Shown: piece by piece, positions 16,109 to 25,995 of the stretch
Layout of the letters: each line of letters opens with the position of its first letter
Numbering within the stretch: position 1 is the first letter of the stretch
Source of the DNA: Bryobacterales bacterium
Lineage (GTDB): Bacteria > Acidobacteriota > Terriglobia > Bryobacterales > Bryobacteraceae
Assembly (NCBI GenBank): GCA_003135055.1
Contig: PLDF01000373.1
Location: 1-64,000 of the forward strand
Reading direction: 5' to 3'
DNA length: 64,000 nt
Notes under the pieces: generated by a model
Told to the model about the DNA's origin: nothing
Seen by the model: only the letters and a program-made list of their open reading frames with translations
The model's database searches: none
Made by a program: the position numbers and the translations under genes

Positions 16109-18283
16109 TTACGAGCCGGCGGTGGCCGGCAGCGCGCGCTGTTTAGCGGAGACAAACTTCGGGCCGGTGACCAGAATGCTCGCGCCGGCGCGGCGGCCGG
16201 ACGCTTCGTCCATGGCGATCAGGCCCCACGGCTCGCCGAACTGTTCGCTGGTGGTGGCGGCGACCTTTTTCAGATGGGCCGCCAAGTCCTGCCGCAAGCT
16301 TTGAAACTCCGGATCGTCCAGCGCCGCTGCCGGATGCTGGCCGAACCATTTGCGGATAGCCGCCAGCCGTTGCCCGGCGCCGGCCATGGCGCCGGCCCAC
16401 CACATGATGGTCGTATAGTCTGCCGTGACGGCTCCGAGCAGGGGAGCAGGCACATCCGGAAACAGCGTCGCAAAACCCGGCTGGCCTTGAGCCTTCATGC
16501 TGGCCCAGAGATCGTCGTCAATGGCGGGCTGCCGCCGAACCGCATCCGCATCGCCCTTGCTCACCAGCAATTGGATGGCGGCGCGTCCCGCGTTTTCGTA
16601 GAACTGCTGCGGCAGGGGCGCGCCGCTGGGGTCGAGAAACAGCGCCGAAGCCAGGCCGCCATCGTAATCGGTGCTGGCATGAATCATGGTGCGGCCGAAA
16701 TCGTCGATGCCCGCCGGCGGGGTGGCGTCCTCGGCGGAGAACAGCCCCAGCGCGGATCCGACGCGCAACTCGCGTGCCATCCGGTCGCGGCCGGTGTCGT
16801 TTTCCAAATCGAAGAAATCGTGGCTGCAGCGCAAAGCCGGTCCACCGACCTGCTGTTGCGAGCCCTGGTAGACGGCTGTCAGCAGGAAGCTTTCCGCCAT
16901 CACGTGGCGCAACTTCTGAGTATCGGCCCCAAAATTCAGCGCCGTCGAACGAATGCGCTGGGCTGTCGCTGTATCGGTGATGACCAGCGCCCCCGTCGCC
17001 GGCTCAAAAAGCACCGCGCCGCTGGCGGTCAGCGTCGAGATAGAGCCGACGTTGAGTATCCCCAGCAGGTTCACCTCGAGCCGGATCCCGTTCTTTCGCG
17101 CCTTCCACCAAACGCTCTTCACCGAAGTGACGCCGGGCAGAGCGCCGCCATGCAGTCCGCTCAGATCGCCGCGCAGCGCCTGGTCCAGCGCCTGGCGCGA
17201 ATCCGCCGTCAGGGCGGCGATGTCGATGTCATACAGGAATACGGCGTCGCTGGACTGCGTCGCGGAAATCTCGGTGGAAAGCGCCAACTCCAGCTTGCGG
17301 TCCACGGCGGCCTTCACCGCATCCTGAATGGCCGCAATTTGGCCGGGGGCAAGCCCCGCCTTCTGCAGCTCGTCCAGGTCCGCGGCGGCACTCGCGCTGA
17401 TGACTCCGATAATGGTAAAAAAGAGATCGGTGCTGCCGAAGCCCGCGCTCAGGCCTTCGCTGACGGTCGCGCTTACGTCAATTTCAGAAGCTTTCTCACG
17501 GTACCAGCCCAGCCGCACGCGTCCCGCGGCCAGCTTTTGCGCGCAGATTTGAAATGTGCACCGGATCTCGAAGGACGCCCCTACCTGCGCCACGCCGCCG
17601 GCGGTCACCGAGAGTGCCGGCAGTGGCGCCGGAAGCTCCGCCGATGCCAGGGGATTGGTGACCGCCAGCAGATTCGCCGTCGCCGAAAGCTTCAGCGATC
17701 CTGTTCCCGTCACCGTGGCCACGCAGCCGTCGGGCAACGAGGTCAGGTCGTCGGCGCTGGCGGGAATGATGAAACTTCCCACGGTTTGCTCCACGGCATC
17801 GAGAAGCGTAATCCCGTGCTGCAGCGGGAAATTCCGATAATTCCGGATGTCGAGCGTCCCGCCCGGGGTCACGCCGAATTGCAGCAGGCCCGCGTCCGCC
17901 GCAACCGCAGCGCCAACCGCCGCCTGCACGCCGAAGGCGACGTAACAGGTTCCCTCCGCAATCCCGATGTCGCCGGAATATACGTCGGGCAGGCTCACTA
18001 CCGCCGGCGTCCTTAGAATCAATTCCAGCGATCCGTGCGCGCCGGCCAAAATGGAGATGGCGGCTGCGCCCGGCCCCGTCGCAACATTCTTGTCGAAGGA
18101 GAGGCCGCTGCTCAGCGCCGTCAGCGCCGGTTGATCGAGCGTGAGCCCGCCGGCTTTCGAAAAATCGCCGCTGCTCATCTGTAGCGCCGGCAATTGCTGA
18201 AAATACTTCAGCAGCGCGGAGAACGGAGCCAGGCTGACGTTGGCGTCCAGCCCGAGCGCATCGGTTAGTTGGATCGTCGCCAT
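16109..18283 (-). CDS. Unrecognised 724-residue protein of the flavin-oxidase cluster
   Basis: I do not recognise this protein. It starts MATIQLTDALGLDANVSL with no signal peptide or membrane helix. The first ~450 residues are rich in small residues and alternate beta-like stretches (for example LELILRTPAVVSLPDVYSG, ATVTGTGSLKLSATANLLAV). Residues ~480-720 look different, with more charged and aromatic residues (MARELRVGSALGLF, TTIMWWAGAMAGAGQRLAAIRKWF). The gene follows the 321-residue gene by 9 bp and so is probably cotranscribed with it and with the two flavoenzymes downstream. A structural, carrier or substrate-binding role is possible but only inference. Confidence 0.75.
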   Translation of the reverse strand: MATIQLTDALGLDANVSLAPFSALLKYFQQLPALQMSSGDFSKAGGLTLDQPALTALSSGLSFDKNVATGPGAAAISILAGAHGSLELILRTPAVVSLPDVYSGDIGIAEGTCYVAFGVQAAVGAAVAADAGLLQFGVTPGGTLDIRNYRNFPLQHGITLLDAVEQTVGSFIIPASADDLTSLPDGCVATVTGTGSLKLSATANLLAVTNPLASAELPAPLPALSVTAGGVAQVGASFEIRCTFQICAQKLAAGRVRLGWYREKASEIDVSATVSEGLSAGFGSTDLFFTIIGVISASAAADLDELQKAGLAPGQIAAIQDAVKAAVDRKLELALSTEISATQSSDAVFLYDIDIAALTADSRQALDQALRGDLSGLHGGALPGVTSVKSVWWKARKNGIRLEVNLLGILNVGSISTLTASGAVLFEPATGALVITDTATAQRIRSTALNFGADTQKLRHVMAESFLLTAVYQGSQQQVGGPALRCSHDFFDLENDTGRDRMARELRVGSALGLFSAEDATPPAGIDDFGRTMIHASTDYDGGLASALFLDPSGAPLPQQFYENAGRAAIQLLVSKGDADAVRRQPAIDDDLWASMKAQGQPGFATLFPDVPAPLLGAVTADYTTIMWWAGAMAGAGQRLAAIRKWFGQHPAAALDDPEFQSLRQDLAAHLKKVAATTSEQFGEPWGLIAMDEASGRRAGASILVTGPKFVSAKQRALPATAGS

Positions 18284-18292
18284 GTGATTCCT

Positions 18293-19258
18293 CTATTGCA
18301 GAATGTAGGGCGGATCGAAATCCGCTATGCCGGCGTGGCGGCCGGCGATCCAGCGGAGTACATAAACCACTCGCGGATCGGTCAAAGTCCCAGTGACCCC
18401 GTTGGGAATCACTTCAAGAACGGCGTGCGCCAGCAGGTCTTTATAATAATCGATGTCCGGCTCTACCACGACGCAATCGATGCCGTTCATGGTTTGCCTT
18501 TGATTCTCGTGAAACGTCAACTGCACATTGGCCTCGCCGAATTGCACCTGCTTCCAGCTTCTGGTGGCGCCGGGATGCAGCAGGGCGGTTCCCACCTCGG
18601 GCGCGAACTCGCCATGGGCCGCGGCCAGCGCCACCTGGTCCGCCATTTTCGCATCCGCCCAGGCGAAGAACCGGTCCTGCTTCGGCCCCTGTAAGTCCGA
18701 ATTGTCCCAGATTAATTCCTGAATGTAATCGAGGGGAGTGAGCGACGGAAGATGAATCTGCGACATCGCGGTGACCAGATTGAAGAAACAGGCCAGGACC
18801 GGGGACTGCGTCTCCATCAGCTGCGTATAGCGATCCTCGGCCGCCGCCTCATTGGCTGCGCCCGCCGCCAGAAGACGGGCGTAGGGAATGGGATTCTGCT
18901 GGAGCGAACCCCACTGCGCGTTGTTGAAATTGAAACTGGGATCTTTGCGAAGCAGCATCAGATCGACGACGGCCGGCGCGAGCGGGCTCACTGTAACAGG
19001 CGTAAATCCGGCTTGCGAATAGCCATCGGCCGAGGCCACCACGGCGTAATTGTCGCCAAAATTGTCAAAGAACGGCAGCGCCTCGATATTGATCGTGGAA
19101 GCTCTGAAGAAGCCGTTGTTCGGCAAAGGGGTTTCGGCCTGGGCGCCATTGCGGAGCGTCAGCAGAACCTCTAGCCCCGGCGGCATCGGAGTTCTGGCGC
19201 CGGAGAAAATATTGACCGTGATTGCGCAGGGCCGGAGCCCGGTTGCGGGTGTCGCCAT
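18293..19258 (-). CDS. Unrecognised 321-residue protein, first gene of the flavin-oxidase cluster
   Basis: Starts MATPATGLRPCAITVNIFSG with a very good Shine-Dalgarno (GGGGAGGA, 8 bp upstream). Residues ~10-110 resemble a carboxypeptidase-regulatory-like beta domain (VNIFSGARTPMPPGLEVLLTL, YAVVASADGY). The rest is mixed, with aromatic-rich segments (ELIWDNSDLQGPKQDRFFAW, IDYYKDLLAHAVLEVIPNG). No signal peptide. It is the promoter-proximal gene of a four-gene minus-strand set, but no clear promoter was identified in the upstream 140 bp. Function unknown. Confidence 0.75.
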   Translation of the reverse strand: MATPATGLRPCAITVNIFSGARTPMPPGLEVLLTLRNGAQAETPLPNNGFFRASTINIEALPFFDNFGDNYAVVASADGYSQAGFTPVTVSPLAPAVVDLMLLRKDPSFNFNNAQWGSLQQNPIPYARLLAAGAANEAAAEDRYTQLMETQSPVLACFFNLVTAMSQIHLPSLTPLDYIQELIWDNSDLQGPKQDRFFAWADAKMADQVALAAAHGEFAPEVGTALLHPGATRSWKQVQFGEANVQLTFHENQRQTMNGIDCVVVEPDIDYYKDLLAHAVLEVIPNGVTGTLTDPRVVYVLRWIAGRHAGIADFDPPYILQ

Positions 19259-19402
19259 GTCGATTGTCCTCCCCTCGATTTTCCGCTCCTCCTATCAAAT
19301 GGAGCGTTTCAAAATCGTACACCCAAAATGGATGGAAACAAAATGGGGAGCCTACCGGGTCAGCCGGGACCTCGGCGCCCGGTACCTTGACAATCTGCCC
19401 AT

Positions 19403-19515
19403 ATAGAGCATTGGGCTCGACTGCGCCGCTTCTGGTGGCCGGATTCGCGGCGGCCGTGATACCCGCATGGCGCGCCGCGCGTCTCGATCCGCTGGCCGCA
19501 CTGCCGAACGATTAA
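19403..19515 (+). pseudogene. C-terminal remnant of an FtsX/MacB-like ABC permease
   Basis: The frame reads LLVAGFAAAVIPAWRAARLDPLAALPND and stops at 19515. This is the conserved end of the large permeases of the MacB/ADOP type that are abundant in Acidobacteria. Only ~35 codons remain, so it is a fragment left after a deletion. A TATAAT (19520-19525) lies just after it and may serve the next gene, but no good -35 box is present. Confidence 0.6.
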
Positions 19516-19545
19516 TCTATATAATCAAGCAGGCGAGAAGAAGTC

Positions 19546-21450
19546 ATGACCCGCGTGGCGTTCTTTGCGATTTCGGCCATTATCACCACCCATCTCAGCC
19601 TGGCGCAGGATGTCGCGGGGACGTGGGCTGGCGCCATGCCGAGAGTAGGCATGGGGGGCACTCTGACCCTCGGGCAAGGGGCGCGCTGGGTAGTCGCCTT
19701 GTCCAAAGACCGTCACGGGAATCTGACCGGTACGATGTTGCGGGCGCCGGGGGGGCCCTCATGCTGGGAGGGTCTTTCATTATGCAGCTCCAAACGATTA
19801 CCTTAAACGGGTCGAAGTTGAGCTTCGCCGTGGACACCCCCGGCGGTACGCGGTACTTCGCCGGCACGTTGAGCGACGACGGAAATTCGATTGACGGCTG
19901 GTTCATGAATCTGCCGCTGAAACTGGAGCGTTCGGGCCACGCCCGCACTACCAAGAGTATGCCCGCGAAGGCTGCGCAAGCCGCAGCTCCGTTGCCTGGG
20001 GCGCCTCCGGCAGAGGTCACGCCGGCCACAGCCGCGGAATCGTCCGCGGCTGTGGCGCGCGCGCTGGCAAAACTCAAGGGCACCTCGGAGCGCCTGCTGA
20101 GGTATACGTGTCTTGAGACCATCGAGCGCACTTATTACTCCGAGCCGGTCAAACTGGGCGCGCACGCCATGAGCGAAGCTCCGGAGCAGTCGTGCGACGG
20201 CAAGGCGTTCAGCAAAGACGGCCACCTTGCTCTAGATGCGGAGGACCGTTTGCGGATCGAGGTCGCCATAGCCGGCGGCAAGGAGATTCACTCTTGGGCG
20301 GCGGCGAACCGCTTCGACTCGCGTTCCGTTTTCGAGATGATTCCCAACGGTCCGATGAGTACCGGCGCTTTTGGCTCGACGCTGGTCGACATTTTCGAAA
20401 ATACGGGCGCGCGTTATACCTTCACTGGCGGAAAGAGCGACGGCTCGCGCAACCTTTTCGAATATGCGTTCGAGGTGCCTCTTGAGGCCAGTCACTCTTC
20501 TGTCCAGGCTAGGGCTAGGGGTGAATGGATCAAGACGGGCTACAGCGGACCATCGACCGGAGCTATTTTTCGCGCGGCGAAATTTGCTCGACGTTTTCAG
20601 CAATCCGTCGGTCCGCTTCCGCGTGCTTGCCGAAGGGCCGGAGGCGGTCGATTACGGTTTTCAAGTGCCTGTTGAAGCCAGCCATTATTTCGTGGGCGCA
20701 AGAGGGGAATGGCTGGCGGCCGGGTACAGCGGCTCCTTCCAGGTCGACCGGAAGTCGCTCGATATCAAGCGGTACGCGGTGGAATCGGATGAGCTGCCGC
20801 CGCGGACATCGGGGTGCGAAATCAGCAGCGTGCTTGAGTTTGGCAGCCCACAGGCCGCGGGAGCAGGCTGGTTTGTGCCAGCGAAGAGCACGGCGCATGA
20901 TGTCTTGCGGGACACTACCGAAACCGACTCGGTGACCGCGATCTCGGATTGCCTGGCGCCTTCGCCGGCTCCGGCCGCGCATCCATCCAGCCAGGGCGCG
21001 CCCTTGCGGCCGGGAATCGCTTTGACCCTGGCCTTAAACGCTCCCATCGATTCCGGCGTTGCCGCCGCGGGCGACGCGATTTCCGCCAGCATCACCGAAG
21101 CCTATTTTGCCGGGACGCAAGCGGTGGAATTTCCCCGCCTCAAGGGCGCCACCGTGAGCGGCCGCATCGTTCGCGTGGAACATCGCATGGCACGCCACGG
21201 GGACCCGCCGTATTTCGTAATTTCGGTTGCGTTCGACACGCTGGAAGCGAATGGCGTGGTTTCGCCATTTTACGCGAGGTTATTCGGCTTGCCGAAAGGA
21301 GTGACGCGGCCGCTTCCGCGGAAAATGCCCGGCCCCGGAAACCGGGATTGGCCGGGCTCGTTCAGGTTCACTAACCGAAACCCACGCCTGGTGGTTGAAG
21401 CGCCTTTCTATTCCAAATGGCTGACCACGGCGCCGGACGCGGTGTACTGA
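19546..21450 (+). pseudogene. Secreted acidobacterial protein, two frameshifts
   Basis: Starts with a signal peptide (MTRVAFFAISAIITTHLSLAQ) and a short domain with GTWAG and later LSDDGNSIDGWF, a pattern common in exported Solibacter proteins. The frame shifts near 19745-19765 and again near 20500-20580; with both corrected one protein of ~630 residues is obtained. Two neighbouring segments look like an ancient duplication: VDIFENTGARYTFTG...FEVPLEASH...GEWIKTGYSG and LDVFSNPSVRFRVLA...FQVPVEASH...GEWLAAGYSG. The last part (GIALTLALNAPIDSGVAAAG onwards) is a separate beta-rich domain. Function unknown. Confidence 0.6.
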
Positions 21451-21612
21451 GCCCGCAAGGAAAGCCGCAAGGATAGGTGCAAAAAGGCGCAAAAGGGCGC
21501 AATCGGATGCAGTTGCCCCATCGCGAAACCTCTTGCCCGCTGGCTGGTCTATCCCACATCGACGAGAGCGAAGGATCGGCGATGAGACGGCGATGCCCGC
21601 GAAATCCAGGAC

Positions 21613-22869
21613 CTATTTCAGCTTTGCGCCAGCGAGTTGGGAAACCGCGCCCAGGGTCGTCTGCGCCGCATTCAGGCCGAGCCGGAAATCGCCGTCCGAA
21701 TAGTGAGAATAAACGTCGGTGGGTTGGTGGTGCGTCGGGTCCCAACCGGCGCCGATCTGCGATCCGCGTTCGAGCTCGCGCAAGCTGATCGAAGGGACCA
21801 GATCCATGAATGGCCCCGAATCCGTGTTTGTCATGTGGTTCCCCACCGCCGCGGGATAATCGGTCGCATATTTCTCGTTGGCCGCGAGGAACGCCCACGC
21901 GAGGTCGGCGGCCGGCGCCGCGAATTTCGATCGGGATTGGAACTCGATATTCACATCGGCTTCCGGCCGCTGCTGGTCGCTTACCGTGCCGTCCTTCCTC
22001 GGCATTCCGTGATCGAACATCATCATGTCGTGTTGAATCATGCCGAGCCATTTCGGCTCGGGATACTTTCCCGATCCCGGAGGGTCTTCCTTCCCTTGCA
22101 GGTCCTTGCGCTGGTCCGCATAGGCCCTCGCGCCGTTCGTGCCCGTCTCTTCGTTATTCCACAGCGCGAACCGGATCGAGCGGTCAGTGACGACATCGGG
22201 ACCGCTCAGCACGCGCGCCAGTTCCATCACCAGCGCCGTGCCGGACCCATCGTCGTTCGCCGCTTCGCCCCAGCCGATGCCGTCCATGTGTGCGCCCACG
22301 ATGTACATCTCTTCGGGATGCGTCGCGCCGATCTTCGTGCAGTAGACCTCCTCGCGCGGACCGGGCGTCGATGGCTGCGAGTTGAGTTCGCGAAGCCGTG
22401 TATCGGGCTGCAAATCCGGGTCGTTATTGACTCCGACCAGACCGCGCTCGCCTCGTAGTACCGCGCCGCCAGGCACTCCTCGTCCGCCGCGACCGCCGCG
22501 ACCGCCGCCGTCCCCGCCGGCTCCATTCGCGCCGGCGCGGCCGCCAGCCGCCCCGGCGCCATTTCTTCCACCGCGCGCGGCCGGCTGGTATACGTAATGG
22601 ATGCGTTCGGTGTTCGTGCAGCCATAACTCTTGAGCTGCGCTTCGATCCAGTCGATCGCCTGCCGGTTTCGATCGGTCCCCTCCCTGCGATCTCCAAACT
22701 TGGTCAAGCCCCTGATGGTCGCTTTATAGCGCGGCAAGTCGAGCCGGCCGACCAGCGCTTTGATCGGATCGTTCGCGGGCGCCGCCTGAGCGGCTTGGTC
22801 AGCCTGGGGAAACGCGCAAGGCGCCACCAAAACGGCAGCGAAGATCGGGAGCAGGTGTCTGGAGCGCAT
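21613..22869 (-). CDS. Exported M28-family zinc peptidase with a Gly/Arg-rich insert
   Basis: 418 residues from ATG 22869, chosen because it begins a signal peptide (MRSRHLLPIFAAVLVAPCAF). The two-zinc ligand set is visible: His194 and Asp196 (AHMDG), Asp206/207 (ANDDGSG), Glu240/241 (NNEETG), Asp281 (QHDMM) and the late His in WDPTHHQPTD. It should be an aminopeptidase acting in the periplasm or outside the cell. Between the N-terminal helices and the catalytic core, residues 99-137 form a low-complexity Gly/Arg segment (GRGGRGGRG) absent from the usual family. The catalytic residues are complete, so the enzyme is likely active. Confidence 0.88.
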   Translation of the reverse strand: MRSRHLLPIFAAVLVAPCAFPQADQAAQAAPANDPIKALVGRLDLPRYKATIRGLTKFGDRREGTDRNRQAIDWIEAQLKSYGCTNTERIHYVYQPAARGGRNGAGAAGGRAGANGAGGDGGGRGGRGGRGVPGGAVLRGERGLVGVNNDPDLQPDTRLRELNSQPSTPGPREEVYCTKIGATHPEEMYIVGAHMDGIGWGEAANDDGSGTALVMELARVLSGPDVVTDRSIRFALWNNEETGTNGARAYADQRKDLQGKEDPPGSGKYPEPKWLGMIQHDMMMFDHGMPRKDGTVSDQQRPEADVNIEFQSRSKFAAPAADLAWAFLAANEKYATDYPAAVGNHMTNTDSGPFMDLVPSISLRELERGSQIGAGWDPTHHQPTDVYSHYSDGDFRLGLNAAQTTLGAVSQLAGAKLK

Positions 22870-22939
22870 AAGGATTTCGCCATTGTAGTAAATTGGCGAT
22901 CGCGAATGGGGAACGTGTAGCCGGTACAGGTTTTGTGGG

Positions 22940-23166
22940 CAGGCTGCCAACCGGCGGACTGTTAATCCGCCTGCTGGAGCTTATTCCGCCCACCCCAAGC
23001 ACTATACGAGGACCCTGCCAACCTATGTTCCACCGTAGAATTTCCCCGCGAACAATTCCCGGTCGTTAAATACAGAAACTCGGCGCCTTCGTTTGCCTTA
23101 CTCGCAGGCGCGCGTCAAGCCGGCAGGCGGATTCACAATCCGCCGCAGATTGACAATCCGCCCCAC
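22940..23166. repeat. Dispersed palindromic repeats of the CAGGCGGATT family
   Basis: 23121-23166 starts CGGCAGGCGGATTCACAATC and continues with CGCCGCAGATTGACAATCCG; a close copy is at 32541-32583. A related hairpin, GGCGGACTGTTAATCCGCC, lies near 22953-22971. The gap between the M28 gene and the following pseudogene contains no gene. Confidence 0.75.
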
Positions 23167-23257
23167 AAAGTGGAAAAGAATATGCTCCCATCGACAGTCT
23201 GCCCCACAATCCGTGCGCAAACGGCTATATGCGACAATCCTTGAAGGCAGGCGCCCG

Positions 23258-24087
23258 ATGCCTTTCGGCCGATGGAAACGAATCGGATTCGCAGCTCTTG
23301 TCCTCGCCGCGACTCTATCGGCCCAGCAACCTGCCGCGCCGGCGGCGCCGAGGTTCGATGTGGTTGCCATTCGTGCCGTGCCCTCAAGCGCAGCTCCAAT
23401 TATGCGGGACCAAGACTTTACGTCGATCTCACCCGGCGGCCAGTACGTCGATTCGCGAACGGTTCTGCCTTGGATGATCGCCTTCGCCTATGACGTGAAG
23501 AACCCGGACGCACAACTGGTGGGGCTTGGGCGAAAAACCAAGCCTACGCGGTAGCAGCCAAGCCGGCGGAGGGTTTTCCAGCCTCTCCGCCAGGCGAAAA
23601 CCGAGAGTAGGTGCGTCTGATGATGCGCGCGATGCTCGCCGACCGTTTTCATTTGCAATTGCATACCGAAACCCGCCATGAGCCAATACTTAACCTTGTT
23701 GTCGCAAAGGGCGGCATCAAGATCAAGGAGGTGGGACCCTCCGCGCCGCCGGACAAGGAAGGCCATGTCAATGCGGCGGTCGGCAACAGAAGCGGCCGGA
23801 TGATCGCAAACAAGGCGACTATTGCGGGTCTTGCCAGCGTATTAGCCCTATTCCTGAAGCGGCCGGTGGCAGACCAAACCGGGCTGAAAGGCTATTACGA
23901 TTTCGAAGTGCACTGGAACGCGCCGGAAGCACTCGATGGGCAGCCTCCCGCGCCAGGACTAGGCGCCGAAGGCGAGGGGCTCCTCATCTCGAATTTGCAG
24001 GAACAGTTTGGATTACGCCTTAAGAAAACCGCCGGCCCGGTGGAATATTGGATCGTAGACCACGTCGAACCGCCGACAGACAACTGA
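23258..24087 (+). pseudogene. Soil-associated secreted protein (TIGR03435-like), frameshift plus stop
   Basis: Starts with a signal peptide (MPFGRWKRIGFAALVLAATLSAQ) then the family opening PRFDVVAIRAV. Near 23519-23525 the frame is lost: the shifted frame continues GAWAKNQAYAVAAKPAEGFP, which fits the family core. An in-frame TAG at 23608-23610 follows. The third part gives MMRAMLADRFHLQLHTETRHE and LVVAKGGIKIKEV, the family hallmark, and runs to a normal C-terminus at 24087. One lost base and one nonsense change are therefore needed to explain it. Such proteins are strongly expanded in Solibacter; their function is unknown. Confidence 0.75.
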
Positions 24088-24126
24088 GCCATGAGCATGG
24101 GATAATCGAGACAGTCCCCTCACTGC

Positions 24127-25941
24127 ATGGATCGCGAATTCATCCGCAATTTCTCTATCATTGCGCATATCGATCACGGCAAATCGACGCTGGCGGATCG
24201 TTTGCTCGAAGTCACCGGCGCGTTGTCCGAGCGCGAAATGATGGCGCAGGTCCTCGACTCGATGGACCTCGAGCGCGAGCGCGGCATCACCATCAAAGCC
24301 CATGCCGTGCGCTTGAATTACCGCGCCGACGACGGCAAAATGTACCAGTTGAACCTGATCGATACGCCCGGTCACGTGGATTTTTCCTACGAGGTTTCGC
24401 GCAGCCTGCAGGCCTGCGAGGGCGCGCTGCTGGTGGTGGACGCGTCGCAAGGCGTGGAAGCGCAGACGCTCGCCAACACATATCTGGCGCTGCATCACAA
24501 CCTCGAAATCATCCCCGTAATCAATAAAATCGATCTGCCGGCCGCCGAGCCCGAGCGCGTCCGCGAGCAGATTGAGACCGTGATCGGCCTCGACGCGCGC
24601 GGGGCCGTGCTGGTGAGCGCCAAGCAGGGAGTCGGCATCCACGAAGTGCTGGAATCGATCGTGCACCTGGTGCCGCCGCCCAAAGGGTCGCCCGATGCGC
24701 CGCTGCGCGCGCTGATTTTCGACTCCTGGTTCGACGCCTACCGCGGCGTCATCATTCTGCTGCGCGTGATGGAAGGCCGGCTGCGCATGGGGCAGAAGAT
24801 CCGGTTATGGTCGAACGGCCAGGTCTTCGACGTAGATGGTCTCGGTTACCAGGCGCCGAAAGCCACGCCGTGCGACGAGCTTTCCGCCGGCGAAGTGGGC
24901 TTTCTGATCGCCAATATCAAGACGGTGTCGGACGCCAAGATCGGCGACACGATTCTCGACGACGAAAATCCCGCCCCTGAGCCGCTGCCGGGCTTCGAAG
25001 AGATCAAGCCGATGGTGTTCGCCGGCTTGTATCCGGTGGAATCCCACGAGCACGGCCTGTTGCGCGATGCGCTGGAAAAACTGCGGCTGAACGACAGCGC
25101 GTTCAGCTTCGAGCCGGAAAACTCCGTGGCGCTGGGCTTCGGATTCCGCTGCGGCTTTCTGGGCCTGCTGCATCTGGAGATTGTGCAGGAGCGCCTGGAA
25201 CGCGAATTCGATATCGACCTGATCACCACCGCGCCCGGCGTGCGCTACCGGATTACGGCGACCAACGGGGAAGTGATCGAGGTGAATAACCCGACCAAGT
25301 TTCCCGATCCCTCCGAAATCAAACAGATCGAGGAGCCGATCATCGACGCGACCGTGATTACGCGCGAAGAGTATCTGGGCGGCATTCTCAAGCTGCTCGA
25401 AGAGAAGCGCGGCGTGCAGAAGAAGTTCGAATACATCGGCGCCGGCCGCGTGATGCTGATGTACGAGATGCCGCTCAACGAAATCGTGCTCGATTTTTAC
25501 GACCGCCTAAAATCGGCGTCGCGCGGCTATGCGTCGCTGGATTATCACCTGGCCGGCTTCCGCGTCTCGCCCATGGTGAAGCTCGACGTGCTGGTAGCAG
25601 GCGAGCCGGTGGACGCGCTGACCATCATCGTCCACAAGGAATTTTCCTTCGAGCGCGGCAAGGATCTCATCTCGCGGCTGCGCAAATTGATTCCGCGGCA
25701 GCAGTTCGACGTGGCGTTGCAGGCGGCGATCGGGAACAAGATCGTAGCCCGCGAGAATATCTCGGCGCTGCGCAAGAACGTGATCGCCAAATGCTATGGC
25801 GGCGACATTTCGCGCAAGCGCAAGCTGCTCGAAAAACAGAAGGAAGGCAAGAAGCGCATGAAGCGCGTGGGGCGCGTGGACATACCGCAGGAGGCATTCC
25901 TGGCGGTGTTGAAGGTGGGCCAGGGCGACGAGGACGAGTGA
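24127..25941 (+). CDS. lepA: Elongation factor 4 (LepA), ribosomal back-translocase GTPase
   Basis: 604 residues, a normal length. It binds ribosomes and remodels stalled or mis-translocated complexes. The GTPase motifs are intact: AHIDHGKS (G1), ERGITIK (G2 region), DTPGH (G3) and NKIDLP (G4). The EF-G-like domains follow, with the LepA-specific C-terminal domain ending in [17 protein letters not shown], the typical basic tail segment. Although LepA is often cotranscribed with lepB, no signal peptidase gene is present here. It is convergent with the next gene over a strong hairpin. Confidence 0.97.
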   Translation: MDREFIRNFSIIAHIDHGKSTLADRLLEVTGALSEREMMAQVLDSMDLERERGITIKAHAVRLNYRADDGKMYQLNLIDTPGHVDFSYEVSRSLQACEGALLVVDASQGVEAQTLANTYLALHHNLEIIPVINKIDLPAAEPERVREQIETVIGLDARGAVLVSAKQGVGIHEVLESIVHLVPPPKGSPDAPLRALIFDSWFDAYRGVIILLRVMEGRLRMGQKIRLWSNGQVFDVDGLGYQAPKATPCDELSAGEVGFLIANIKTVSDAKIGDTILDDENPAPEPLPGFEEIKPMVFAGLYPVESHEHGLLRDALEKLRLNDSAFSFEPENSVALGFGFRCGFLGLLHLEIVQERLEREFDIDLITTAPGVRYRITATNGEVIEVNNPTKFPDPSEIKQIEEPIIDATVITREEYLGGILKLLEEKRGVQKKFEYIGAGRVMLMYEMPLNEIVLDFYDRLKSASRGYASLDYHLAGFRVSPMVKLDVLVAGEPVDALTIIVHKEFSFERGKDLISRLRKLIPRQQFDVALQAAIGNKIVARENISALRKNVIAKCYGGDISRKRKLLEKQKEGKKRMKRVGRVDIPQEAFLAVLKVGQGDEDE

Positions 25942-25951
25942 CTTCCGAGGC

Positions 25952-25986
25952 GGGGCGGGCCCATGGCCAGGCCGTGGGCCCGCCCC
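25952..25986. terminator. Bidirectional hairpin between convergent genes
   Basis: GGGGCGGGCCCATGGCC and GGCCGTGGGCCCGCCCC form a 17-bp stem with one mismatch and almost no loop. It lies between the lepA stop and the stop of the convergent gene. It belongs to the GGCCATGGGCCC repeat family, also seen at about 43058-43080 and 44263-44285. Confidence 0.6.
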
Positions 25987-25995
25987 ACAAGCCGT

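Noticed and set aside
15860..18016. 718-codon open frame antisense to the 724-residue gene
   Set aside because: Arg/Gly/Ala-rich composition typical of a GC-rich shadow; the minus-strand gene has a good context and ribosome-binding site spacing.
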